From positions 1-7,423 of the forward strand of contig JAUVQR010000065.1 of assembly GCA_030598065.1 (NCBI GenBank): 7,423 bases of DNA, written 5' to 3'. Each line of letters opens with the position of its first letter. The first letter of the stretch is position 1. The stretch is from Planctomycetota bacterium (GTDB taxonomy: Bacteria > Planctomycetota > Brocadiia > Brocadiales > Bathyanammoxibiaceae). The translations under genes were made by a program, and so were the position numbers. The notes under the pieces are model-generated. The model was not told the DNA's origin. It was given only the letters and a program-made list of their open reading frames with translations, and did no database searches. Positions 1 to 6,454 of the stretch are shown in pieces.

Positions 1-1458
1 CCTGAACCAGTTGACTGAGAATATCTTTGGGGGAGCGGCTATTTTCTTCCCCATATTGAGCCAATGCCTGAAATAATCGCCCATGTGATAGCCGCAGAAG
101 GGGAGCATGGCCATGGGGTCTCTTCTTACCACACCTACCTGCGCGGTGGCGGCGGCGGTGGTCTCGGAACCCGTTCTGGCGCCCACAAATACACCGTGTT
201 GCCAGTTAAAGCTCTCCACTACCAGCGGTATAAGATGTGTCCTTCTCCCTCCCAGTATCATAGCTGAGATGGGAACGCCCTGTGGGTTCTCGAGTTCCGG
301 CGAGACGGTGGGGCAGTTGGATATTGACACGGTGAACCTGCAATTTGGGTGCGCGGCCGGTTTTCCCGAGGAACTGTCCCAGGGCTTACCCTGCCAATCC
401 AGCAGGTTCTTTGGCACGGGGCCGTCCAGGCCCTCCCACCAGGGCTCATTTGTATCCGTGTTAAGGGCCGTGTTTGTATAAAGGGTTGGATAGAACTTGT
501 TGGCCTTTAGCGTCCTTATCATATTGGGATTGCTCTTCATGGAGGTGCCCGGTACCACCCCGAAGAAGCCCGCCTCCGGGTTGATGGCGTACAGCCTGCC
601 GTCGGGACCGATGTTTAACCAGGAAATATCATCTCCCACGGTCCATATCTTGTAGCCGGGGAGCGCGGATTCCAGCATGGCCAGGTTGGTCTTTCCGCAG
701 GCGGAAGGCATTGCCGCGGTGATATAGGTAATCTTGCCCTCCGGGTCCTCAATGCCGACAATCAGCATGTGTTCGGCCATCCATCCTTCTTTCCGGGCCA
801 GACAGGAGGCCATCCTTAAGGCAAAGCACTTCTTCCCCAACAGGGCGTTCCCTCCGTAACCTGAGCCAATGCTCCAGATTAGATTGTCATCGGGGAAGTG
901 CATAATAAACCGCCTCTCAGGGTCAAGGTCCCCCACGGAATGGAGTCCCTTTGCGAAGTCCTGACGGTCGCCGATTTTATCTATAGCGAAGTTCCCTACG
1001 CGGGCCATTACTCTCATATTCACGGCCACATAACAACTGTCGGTAAGCTGGACACAGGCCTTTGCGTAAGGTGAGTCGGGATGCCCCATCGTGTACGGTA
1101 TGACGTACATCGTCCTGCCCTTCATGCAGCCGCTGGACAACTTGGTGAGGCGTTCCTTCGCCTCGTCGGGCGCCATCCAGTTATTGTTTGGTCCTGCGTC
1201 CTCTTTATTCTTGTGACAGACAAAGGTCAGGTGTTCTGCGCGCGCCACATCATTGGGATGGCTGCGGTGCAAAAAACAATTGGGATACGTCTCCGGGTTG
1301 AGTTCGTAAAACACCTGACGTCCCCCGAGCTTTTCTTCATTTATCCCTATATTTATCAGCCTGCGGGCCTCTTCCTCGGTACCGTTGCACCAGTAAATCT
1401 TATCCGGTTGGGTGAGAGTTGCTACCTCTTCAACCCATTTCTCAAGGTGTGTGGCCAT
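1..1458 (-). CDS. pckG: Phosphoenolpyruvate carboxykinase (GTP), 3' end outside window
   Basis: This is the GTP-dependent PEP carboxykinase, a cytosolic enzyme interconverting oxaloacetate + GTP and PEP + GDP + CO2. The minus strand is open from an ATG at 1458 to the left edge, 486 codons; family members are about 590-620 aa, so roughly the last 105-130 residues are missing. Visible signatures include R73 in the ARAEHLT stretch, YGG at 201-203, the GKKCFALR segment (K210), H230 in AEHML, the GTP-family P-loop PSACGKTNLAM at 251-261 with the hallmark Cys254, the kinase-2 motif GDDISWL at 275-281, and GGRR followed further on by FNWQHGVFVGA. The match is near-continuous with vertebrate and bacterial GTP enzymes and unlike the ATP-type pckA. 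The start is supported by AAGGA about 9 nt upstream. An ATG 5 nt earlier is out of frame. The gene is divergent from the J-domain gene and has its own promoter. Identification is very secure. Confidence 0.97.
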   Translation of the reverse strand, partial: MATHLEKWVEEVATLTQPDKIYWCNGTEEEARRLINIGINEEKLGGRQVFYELNPETYPNCFLHRSHPNDVARAEHLTFVCHKNKEDAGPNNNWMAPDEAKERLTKLSSGCMKGRTMYVIPYTMGHPDSPYAKACVQLTDSCYVAVNMRVMARVGNFAIDKIGDRQDFAKGLHSVGDLDPERRFIMHFPDDNLIWSIGSGYGGNALLGKKCFALRMASCLARKEGWMAEHMLIVGIEDPEGKITYITAAMPSACGKTNLAMLESALPGYKIWTVGDDISWLNIGPDGRLYAINPEAGFFGVVPGTSMKSNPNMIRTLKANKFYPTLYTNTALNTDTNEPWWEGLDGPVPKNLLDWQGKPWDSSSGKPAAHPNCRFTVSISNCPTVSPELENPQGVPISAMILGGRRTHLIPLVVESFNWQHGVFVGARTGSETTAAATAQVGVVRRDPMAMLPFCGYHMGDYFRHWLNMGKKIAAPPKIFSVNWFR

Positions 1459-1486
1459 ATCATAATATCCTTTCTCAAATAAGCTA

Positions 1487-1517
1487 TGCAGGTTGCCGGG
1501 ATAATTTCGAACCTGCA
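1487..1517. promoter_or_regulatory. Inverted repeat at the pckG start site, candidate operator
   Basis: TGCAGGTT (1487-1494) and AACCTGCA (1510-1517) are a perfect 8-bp inverted repeat with a 15-nt spacer. The right arm directly abuts the predicted -10 box of pckG and covers the expected transcription start. A protein bound here would block initiation, so a repressor operator is the simplest reading. A 5'-UTR hairpin is less likely because the first arm would lie at or before +1. The regulator is unknown. Confidence 0.4.
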
Positions 1518-1546
1518 ATACTACATATTTTTTACCCTTTTGGCAA
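1518..1546 (-). promoter_or_regulatory. Sigma70-type promoter of pckG
   Basis: On the minus strand, TTGCCA (1546-1541, 5 of 6 consensus) is followed by a 17-bp spacer and TAGTAT (1523-1518, 4 of 6). Transcription would start near 1511, giving a leader of about 50 nt before the pckG ATG at 1458. This is an inference from consensus only, but spacing and position are both right. Confidence 0.55.
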
Positions 1547-1551
1547 GACAG

Positions 1552-1581
1552 TTAATGGATTAAGGCGTCTAGACCCATTAA
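1552..1581. promoter_or_regulatory. TTAATGG inverted repeat upstream of the pckG promoter
   Basis: TTAATGG (1552-1558) and CCATTAA (1575-1581) form a perfect 7-bp inverted repeat with a 16-nt spacer, just upstream of the predicted -35 of pckG. A further TTAATGA copy sits at 1593-1599. The arrangement resembles a dimeric regulator site between two divergent promoters, but A/T-rich half-sites of this length can occur by chance. Confidence 0.3.
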
Positions 1582-1587
1582 TATGGC

Positions 1588-1615
1588 TTGACTTAATGAA
1601 AGAAACTGATAAAAG
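1588..1615 (+). promoter_or_regulatory. Candidate promoter for the J-domain/TPR-purC pair
   Basis: TTGACT (1588-1593, 5 of 6) is followed by a 16-bp spacer and TAAAAG (1610-1615, 4 of 6). A start near 1622 would give a leader of about 190 nt before the ATG at 1812. It is the best rightward promoter-like match I see in the divergent gap. Consensus evidence only. Confidence 0.35.
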
Positions 1616-1632
1616 AGAGTATGTAAGAAGGC

Positions 1633-1818
1633 ATGGAGCAGCCGGTAAGACAGGCTCTTAGCCCACCTCAAGGACAACCCTGTTTTTTCGGGAAGAAACC
1701 TTCAGGAAGTTTTGTACAGGCCGCCGATGCGCACATAGTTGACACAGGCAAAGGCACCATAGAGACGGAGGAGCAGCGCATAATCGGGGAGATTAGTCGC
1801 AGTACAATAGCATGTTAG
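1633..1818 (+). CDS. Doubtful small ORF overlapping the next start codon
   Basis: This 61-codon frame lies between the candidate rightward promoter and the J-domain gene. Its TAG overlaps the next gene's ATG (ATGTTAG at 1812-1818), which could couple translation. Against it: the purine-rich AAGAAGG ends only 1 nt before the ATG, too close for a normal Shine-Dalgarno; the first half is Pro/Gln-rich and low in coding character; I recognise no family. The second half (from about residue 30, QAADAHIVDTGKG onward) looks more protein-like. There is no signal peptide or membrane segment. It may be non-coding leader sequence. Confidence 0.15.
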   Translation: MEQPVRQALSPPQGQPCFFGKKPSGSFVQAADAHIVDTGKGTIETEEQRIIGEISRSTIAC

Positions 1819-2654
1819 AGCATCACGGATTTGCCAATTATTACGAGGTACTTAAGGTTGACCAAGCGGCATGTACCGATGAGATAAAGCGGTCCTTCAG
1901 GAAGCTGGTCAAGGAGTACCACCCTGACAGTAACGGCAATAAGCCCGGCGCTGAGACCAAGGTCAAGCAGGTCATTCAGGCCTACAAGATGCTCAGCGAC
2001 AGGTCGCGCCGAGACCAATATGACAGGATGCTGGGCGTCGTAAAGGGGCGGAACGGCAGTATCCTTAAGAAGTGGCAGGACACCGCCAATTTTCGGGCCA
2101 GGGCGACACTAATGGACCTGCTTGAGCACAGGGGCCGGCAGGCGCTCAAGAATTATGACCGTCTCAAGAGGGACGTGGAGGACTTCAGCCTCCTTTCCTG
2201 CTTCTCTTTCAAGGATTTCATAGACTGCACCTTCCTTCTGGGCGAAGAGTGTGAAAAGCAGAGAAGGTACGTTGAGGCCCTGGAGTTTTATGAGGACGCG
2301 TACATACGTCTGGAGCAGGGGAGCAGGAGGCAGTACCTCTTTGGTGAGATTAAGGACCGCATCCAGAAGATATATTGCCGCCGCCTGGCCAGAAGCGCCG
2401 GTCCGAAAGAGGCGATAGAATATTACGAAAAGGCCCTGGAACTGAAATTGGATAAGAGCGAAGCTGCCCAGGTGTACAAGAAGATGGCCGAGAGTTACCT
2501 GAAGCTGGGCGACTACTATTCGGCCGCGGCGCATCTTAACCTTGCGCTTTCCTTGAAGCCCAACCTGAGAGGCGTTCAAAGGGTTTGCGACAAGCTTACC
2601 CCCCACATCCGTCTGAACGGCCTCGCCTCACAAGCGTCACACGTCACACAGTGA
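1812..2654 (+). CDS. J-domain protein with C-terminal TPR repeats
   Basis: A 280-aa cytosolic protein with no signal peptide. Residues about 9-73 are a J-domain: NYYEVLKV opening, KRSFRKLVKEYHPD with the essential HPD triad at 37-39, and a helix IV ending RRDQYDRMLG. The HPD triad stimulates DnaK/Hsp70 ATPase, so this should recruit a DnaK partner. There is no Gly/Phe-rich region, zinc finger or DnaJ C-terminal domain, so it is not canonical DnaJ. The rest is helical and includes TPR-like units at about 139-172, 183-213 and 216-249 (EAIEYYEKALELK, then YYSAAAHLNLALSLKPN), likely a substrate- or partner-binding surface. The frame is closed by TAG at 1794 and ATG 1812 is the only ATG before the J-domain. 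The Shine-Dalgarno is poor (GGGGAG ends about 20 nt upstream). Its stop overlaps the purC GTG by 4 nt. Domain calls are firm; client and role are unknown. Confidence 0.9.
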   Translation: MLEHHGFANYYEVLKVDQAACTDEIKRSFRKLVKEYHPDSNGNKPGAETKVKQVIQAYKMLSDRSRRDQYDRMLGVVKGRNGSILKKWQDTANFRARATLMDLLEHRGRQALKNYDRLKRDVEDFSLLSCFSFKDFIDCTFLLGEECEKQRRYVEALEFYEDAYIRLEQGSRRQYLFGEIKDRIQKIYCRRLARSAGPKEAIEYYEKALELKLDKSEAAQVYKKMAESYLKLGDYYSAAAHLNLALSLKPNLRGVQRVCDKLTPHIRLNGLASQASHVTQ

Positions 2655-3574
2655 AGAGAGATGACACCGTCATCCTGGAGACCACCCTCCCCAACCTGAA
2701 CCTCTTCAAGAGGGGAAAGGTAAGGGACGTCTACGAATTTGGCGGGAACCTGGTCTTCATCGCCACCGACAGGATATCCGTCTTTGACGTGGTCGTGCCG
2801 ACCGGAATCCCCTGCAAAGGCAAGGTACTGACCGCGCTATCGGAGTTCTGGTTTGACAAGCTCTCCCACATAATACCCTCTCACTTCATTACCTCTAAGA
2901 TTGAGGATATGGGTGAGGGGTTGACCCCTTTCGACGACGTCCTGGGACGTACCATCAAGGACGTCCTGGCGGGCAGGACCATGTTGGTCAAGAAGACGCA
3001 GCCGCTTCCCGTTGAGTGCGTGGTCAGGGGCTATCTCGCCGGCTCGGGCTACAAGGAATACCTTGAAGCCGGCCACATCCAGGACGTTGAACTACCCGCC
3101 GGCCTCAAACAGTCGGAGAAGCTGTCCGAGCCCATATTCACGCCCGCCACCAAGGCGGAGAACGGCCATGACGAGAACATCCCGGTCTCGCGGATGATAG
3201 ACCTTGTGGGCGCGGACGTCGCGCGGCAGGCTATAGACAAGAGCATGGCAATATTCAAAGAGGCCGGTGAGTATGCGCTGGAAAGGGGGATTATAATCGC
3301 CGATGCCAAGTTTGAATGGGGCCTCCTGGGCGGTGAACTTATCCTGATAGACGAGGTGTTCACGCCCGACTCATCCCGCTTCTGGCCGCTTGAGAGCTAC
3401 AGCCCGGGCCACCCCCAACCCTCCTTCGATAAGCAGTACGTCAGGGATTACCTGGAGTCCACCGGCTGGGACAAAACCCCTCCGGCGCCGCCCCTGCCGG
3501 ACAATGTGGTGGAGAAGACCACCGAGAAGTATCTTGAGGCCTACCGCCTCCTCACCGGAAAAGAGCTAGCGTAA
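2651..3574 (+). CDS. purC: Phosphoribosylaminoimidazole-succinocarboxamide synthase (SAICAR synthetase)
   Basis: Catalyses ATP-dependent ligation of aspartate to CAIR, giving SAICAR in de novo IMP synthesis. From GTG 2651 the protein is 307 aa, the long form of the family (about 290-305 aa; the E. coli form is 237). Motifs: RGKVRDVYEFG at 21-31, ATDRISVFDVV at 38-48, KGKVLTALSEFWF at 56-68, VECVVRGYLAGSGYKEY at 121-137, FTPATKAENGHDENI at 163-177, DAKFEWG at 218-224, IDEVFTPDSSRFW at 233-245 and the substrate-binding tail with SYSPG and QPSFDKQYVRDYL. The start choice rests on the GTGA overlap with the preceding stop and on the family N-terminus (LETTLPNL) lying 9 residues in. A TTG at 2585 would add 22 residues lying inside the upstream gene. 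There is no clear Shine-Dalgarno before GTG, suggesting translational coupling. Function is certain; start likely. Confidence 0.96.
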   Translation: MKRDDTVILETTLPNLNLFKRGKVRDVYEFGGNLVFIATDRISVFDVVVPTGIPCKGKVLTALSEFWFDKLSHIIPSHFITSKIEDMGEGLTPFDDVLGRTIKDVLAGRTMLVKKTQPLPVECVVRGYLAGSGYKEYLEAGHIQDVELPAGLKQSEKLSEPIFTPATKAENGHDENIPVSRMIDLVGADVARQAIDKSMAIFKEAGEYALERGIIIADAKFEWGLLGGELILIDEVFTPDSSRFWPLESYSPGHPQPSFDKQYVRDYLESTGWDKTPPAPPLPDNVVEKTTEKYLEAYRLLTGKELA

Positions 3575-3598
3575 TTACATGTTTTGGGTGGACGTAGA

Positions 3599-3626
3599 CA
3601 ACAACCTTCATGGTCGTTGATTCCTT
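3599..3626 (+). terminator. Weak candidate terminator after purC
   Basis: CAACAACC (3599-3606) can pair with GGTCGTTG (3612-3619), 7 of 8 positions, with a 5-nt loop, followed by a short T-containing stretch (ATTCCTTTT). It lies 25 bp after the purC stop. The stem has one mismatch and the T tract is only four, so efficiency is doubtful. Confidence 0.25.
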
Positions 3627-3670
3627 TTGTAAGCATCAACAGATTTGCCCCTGTGCTTGCCTGGAATAAA

Positions 3671-3715
3671 CCCCTACAACATACTTTTGTATTGTAGGGT
3701 GCGTCTTGACGCACC
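3671..3715. repeat. REP-like palindromic element (GTAG plus hairpin)
   Basis: GTAG (3694-3697) is directly followed by a perfect 8-bp stem GGTGCGTC / GACGCACC (3698-3705 / 3708-3715) with a 2-nt TT loop. A conserved GTAG or GGAG tetranucleotide followed by a hairpin is the signature of REP elements mobilised by RAYT (TnpA-REP) transposases. A second stem, CCCTACAA / TTGTAGGG (3672-3679 / 3692-3699), shares GTAGGG with the first, so the two cannot form together, and it places an inverted CTAC upstream. No second full REP hairpin lies beside it, so this would be a single unit. No RAYT gene is in the window, and copy number cannot be seen here. Confidence 0.5.
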
Positions 3716-3764
3716 ACGGTATCACGGGTTATACAACCTCTTCACCGCTAGATAAATAAAAATC

Positions 3765-3793
3765 TTGCCCTTATGAAGTGACAGGATTAGAAT
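3765..3793 (+). promoter_or_regulatory. Promoter of the NfeD-family gene
   Basis: TTGCCC (3765-3770, 4 of 6) is followed by a 17-bp spacer and TAGAAT (3788-3793, 5 of 6). A start near 3800 gives a leader of about 43 nt before ATG 3843. The REP-like element lies 50 bp upstream, separating this unit from purC. Consensus evidence only, but spacing is ideal. Confidence 0.55.
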
Positions 3794-3842
3794 GTTCTCA
3801 GGAGGGTATCAACAATTATAGAATACCACTACAGAAGGGCTT

Positions 3843-5396
3843 ATGAATAAGATTCGCACCATATTTCTGTGTCTTCTGATACTGGCACTGGCCTGCCCGC
3901 TGTTGGTAACGGCACAGGAGGAGTCTGTACAGGAGGGGCCTGCGGGGATGGAGTTTGCGCAAGAGGAATCATCACAGGAGGAGGTTTCGCCTCAGCAGCC
4001 GGAGTCGCAGCCGCAGCCGCAGAAAGCCTTTATCATAGCGCTTGAGGGCATGATAGACGGTGGACTGCTCAGCTCGGTGGAGAGGCGCACCAAGATTGCG
4101 CTCGCGGAAAAACCCTCGCTTATAATCTTTGAGATAGACACCTACGGCGGCCGCCTCGAACCCGCCTTTGAGATATCCGAGTATATAGCGGACATCCCGG
4201 AGGAAACGAAGACCGTGGCCTACATCCCCAAGAAAGCCATCTCCGCCGGCTCCCTTATAGCCGTGTCCTGCAACGAGATAGCGATGGGCCCCTACGCGGA
4301 GCTTGGCGACTGCGAGCCCATTATCCCCTCGGCGGAAGGCGGCTACAAGACGGTGGGAGAAAAGATACAGACCGTCCTCCGCACTAAGTTCCGCAAGTTC
4401 GCCGAGAAGAACGGATATCCGGTGAAACTGGCCGAAGCCATGGTTACAAGCGAGGTGGAGGTATATTATATCGTAACGGAGGACTCTCCCGAAGGCCGCT
4501 TTGTCACCTCCAGGGAACTGAAGGAGATGACTGAAGAGGAGACCAAGAAGATAAAGTCCAAGAAACTTATAGTTGAGAAGGGCAAGCTCCTCACCATGCA
4601 TTCAGGCGAGGCCAAGGAGTACGGCTTCGCAAAATATATAGTAAAGGGACGTGACGAACTCTTGGAACGGTACGGCGTGGAGGAGGAACGGATTGAGACA
4701 CTTGTGGTCAACTGGTCGGAGGATCTGGTGCGTTTTCTGGACAGTATCGCCCCCATACTCCTGGGCGTGGGGCTGGTGGCCATCTGGCTGGAGCTCAAGG
4801 CCCCGGGTGTAGGGCTGCCGGGGATAATCGGCGTCCTGTGCCTGGCCACCGTGTTCCTGAGCAAGTACATGGTCGGGCTTGCGGAGGTGCCTGAGATGGT
4901 CATCTTCGCTATGGGTATGATGTTGCTTGCCGTGGAGGTATTTGTACTCCCCGGGTTCGGGCTATTTGGCCTTGCGGGTGTCGCTCTCATGCTTGTAGGT
5001 CTGGTACTGGGGTTTCAGGACTTTCTTGTGCCTCAGACCCCTTACGACTATGCTGAGTTAAAGACAAACCTGCTCCAGATATTTGCCAGTATGATAGGTA
5101 GCATTGCGGCAATGGCGATAATGCTGAGGTATCTGCCCGGCATCCCGCTGTTTGGCCGGCTGGTGTTAAGCGCCTCGGAAGAGGCGGCGCTGGGGTACGA
5201 GACGGTGCCCGTTGTCTCCAGGGAAGACCTGATTGGCAAGAGGGGTTACGCCCTGAGCACGCTGAGGCCCGCGGGAAGGGCCGATTTCGGGGGAGAGGTA
5301 CTGAACGTGATCACGCAGGGCGAATTCATCGCGACCAACCAGGCGGTCGAGGTGGTGGAGATACGCGGCAACAGGGTGGTGGTGAAACCGGTTTGA
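3843..5396 (+). CDS. NfeD-family membrane-bound serine protease (long form)
   Basis: A 517-aa protein of the long NfeD class (ClpP/SppA-like protease fused to the NfeD membrane and OB-like domains). Residues 1-24 are a signal peptide ending VTA-QEE. A Gln/Glu/Pro-rich linker spans about 25-60 and contains AQEES twice. The protease-like domain is about 61-285: LEGMID, the FEIDTYGGRL oxyanion-type segment at 96-104, then KKAISAGS with Ser134 as likely nucleophile, and K174 in VGEKIQT as likely general base, by analogy with the Ser-Lys dyad (Ser97/Lys138) of archaeal 1510-N. Hydrophobic membrane segments follow at about 302-318, 324-345, 351-392 and 411-428. A C-terminal OB-like domain (about 460-517) contains LIGKRGYALSTLRPAG and ends RVVVKPV. 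The family is associated with cleavage of hydrophobic membrane-protein segments, often beside a stomatin gene; none is adjacent here. GAAGGG lies 3 nt before the ATG. Family is secure; the catalytic residues are inferred. Confidence 0.93.
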   Translation: MNKIRTIFLCLLILALACPLLVTAQEESVQEGPAGMEFAQEESSQEEVSPQQPESQPQPQKAFIIALEGMIDGGLLSSVERRTKIALAEKPSLIIFEIDTYGGRLEPAFEISEYIADIPEETKTVAYIPKKAISAGSLIAVSCNEIAMGPYAELGDCEPIIPSAEGGYKTVGEKIQTVLRTKFRKFAEKNGYPVKLAEAMVTSEVEVYYIVTEDSPEGRFVTSRELKEMTEEETKKIKSKKLIVEKGKLLTMHSGEAKEYGFAKYIVKGRDELLERYGVEEERIETLVVNWSEDLVRFLDSIAPILLGVGLVAIWLELKAPGVGLPGIIGVLCLATVFLSKYMVGLAEVPEMVIFAMGMMLLAVEVFVLPGFGLFGLAGVALMLVGLVLGFQDFLVPQTPYDYAELKTNLLQIFASMIGSIAAMAIMLRYLPGIPLFGRLVLSASEEAALGYETVPVVSREDLIGKRGYALSTLRPAGRADFGGEVLNVITQGEFIATNQAVEVVEIRGNRVVVKPV

Positions 5397-5496
5397 GTCC
5401 GACTCTAATGTAGCTCTCTGCCTTTTTTGATACCTCAAGTTTTCGCCGTCATACCGGCGCCGCTTACGAAAATCCGCCGGCCTACTTACGGGCTTC

Positions 5497-5525
5497 TTGA
5501 CTTGTTTCCCCCGGAGAGGTAATGT
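5497..5525 (+). promoter_or_regulatory. Candidate promoter of the 146-aa exported protein gene
   Basis: TTGACT (5497-5502, 5 of 6) with a 17-bp spacer and TAATGT (5520-5525, 3 of 6). A start near 5532 would leave about 57 nt of leader before ATG 5589. The -10 is poor, so this is tentative. The 192-bp gap from the NfeD gene makes an independent promoter plausible. Confidence 0.3.
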
Positions 5526-5588
5526 GAATTTAAGGCAGACGAGGAGCGGCGTAAGATTTGAACCGTTTCAGGATCCCAGGAGGGTGAG

Positions 5589-6029
5589 ATGAAGAGAATT
5601 GTTTTCCTGTCATTTATTGTCGTATTACTGTCTTGCCAGATAACCCTCGCCGACGTCGTTACCCTGTGGGACGGGTCTGTCTTTGAAGGAAGCTTTGTTG
5701 GAGAAACCGAGGATGGAAAGACCTTTAGCGTGGACGGCGGGACTGTATTCATGTACTTCGTTGATTTGGTCGCTGTCGAGAAAAGGCCGCCGACTGAGGC
5801 CGAGAGGGCGAAACTAGTAAGGTTCAAGACGGAGCGTTATGACTTAACAAATGAGTCGGATGACTTCTTGCCGTTTGAAGAGGAGGTAATAACGGAACTC
5901 TATGCTACGTCGGCAGAGAACCAGGATATGTCTGACCATGACCTCGCAAGGCTTGTTGGCGGGAAATTCAACGTACCCCCGATAATTGTGGAGTTGATTA
6001 TGGAAAAAGAGTTCTGGCTCTGGTTCTAA
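5589..6029 (+). CDS. Exported protein of unknown function, 146 aa
   Basis: No named family is recognised. Residues 1-21 are a Sec signal peptide: MKR, hydrophobic core FLSFIVVLL, and a likely cleavage after ITLA (A21). LLSC at 13-16 gives a marginal lipobox, so a lipoprotein is possible. The mature start DVVTLWDGSVFEGSFVGE (22-39) is a short beta-rich 'DG-x-x-x-EG' segment like those opening many exported proteins of uncharacterised type in Planctomycetota and relatives, where a residue pair such as GGTVFMYFVDLVAVEK (50-65) completes a small barrel. The remainder (66-146) is acidic and helical, with a predicted short helix SDHDLARLVGGKF and an aromatic C-terminus EFWLWF. The start has a strong AGGAGG with 5-6 nt spacing (5579-5584). 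It converges on the next gene with 20 bp between stops. Real gene: confident; function: unknown. Confidence 0.85.
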   Translation: MKRIVFLSFIVVLLSCQITLADVVTLWDGSVFEGSFVGETEDGKTFSVDGGTVFMYFVDLVAVEKRPPTEAERAKLVRFKTERYDLTNESDDFLPFEEEVITELYATSAENQDMSDHDLARLVGGKFNVPPIIVELIMEKEFWLWF

Positions 6030-6049
6030 TTATAGAGATGGGCGGCTCA

Positions 6050-6334
6050 TCAAAAATGGGATTTAGCCTTGTTAATAGCCTCCCTGAGTGAACCAAAGGC
6101 GCCCTCCAGCCCTTCCTTCAAGTCCTCCCATGCGCCGTTTGAAGACTCTCGTATTTCCTTGAGTCTTGCTTTGGCGTCGTCGCGCTTCTGACGCAGTACG
6201 TCAATGTGCTCTTGCAGCGACACCTTTACATCCGCCTTCGCGTCGCGGGCCTTGGCCTCCAGTTTGTCGAGCTCCGCGCTCCACTGGTCCAGTTTAGCCT
6301 GGATTTGTTCTAGATAGGTATCTTTAAGTGACAT
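6050..6334 (-). CDS. Small charged coiled-coil protein, 94 aa
   Basis: A cytosolic-looking, highly charged helical protein starting MSLKDTYLEQIQAKL and rich in Lys, Glu, Asp and Ala. Almost the whole chain (about 5-75) has heptad-like spacing suited to a coiled coil (QAKLDQWSAELDKLEAKA), with a C-terminal segment AWEDLKEGLEGAFGSLREAI at about 67-86. This resembles the short coiled-coil proteins of unknown function, sometimes labelled stress-related, found in many Proteobacteria and Planctomycetota. I chose ATG 6334 because a G7 run (6347-6341) then lies 6 nt upstream as a Shine-Dalgarno; ATG 6340 would have no spacing and TTG 6352 would consume the G run. A TATAAC -10-like box sits at 6362-6357, but no fitting -35 is seen. 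No signal peptide. Gene call is good; function unknown. Confidence 0.82.
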   Translation of the reverse strand: MSLKDTYLEQIQAKLDQWSAELDKLEAKARDAKADVKVSLQEHIDVLRQKRDDAKARLKEIRESSNGAWEDLKEGLEGAFGSLREAINKAKSHF

Positions 6335-6454
6335 GCTCATCCCCCCCTTCAAACAGGTTATAGGGTTACATCAACTGTGGGAGCGTCGGCTTTGCGCCCT
6401 GACCGTCAAATCATACCTTCCCCTCATCGTTTTTATCCGATTGTAAGGGAGTAT

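Noticed and set aside
107..481. Plus-strand open frames inside the pckG region
   Set aside because: The minus strand encodes an unambiguous, motif-complete PEP carboxykinase across the whole interval, so these are shadows.
2585..2650. TTG at 2585 as the purC start
   Set aside because: The extra 22 residues are unlike the family N-terminus and lie wholly inside the upstream gene; the GTG at 2651 overlaps the upstream stop as GTGA and fits the family length.
3799..3807. Strong AGGAGGG ribosome-site-like sequence upstream of the NfeD gene
   Set aside because: No ATG, GTG or TTG follows at suitable spacing, and the NfeD start has its own GAAGGG; treated as chance.
5395..5428. GAGTC-C-GACTC palindrome and T6 run after the NfeD stop as a terminator
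   Set aside because: The stem is too short, its loop would be 1-3 nt, and the T run begins about 17 nt beyond it, so it does not form a proper intrinsic terminator.
5454..5480. CCGGCG / CGCCGG inverted repeat after the NfeD gene
   Set aside because: Only 6 bp with a 15-nt loop and no T tract; common by chance in GC-rich DNA.
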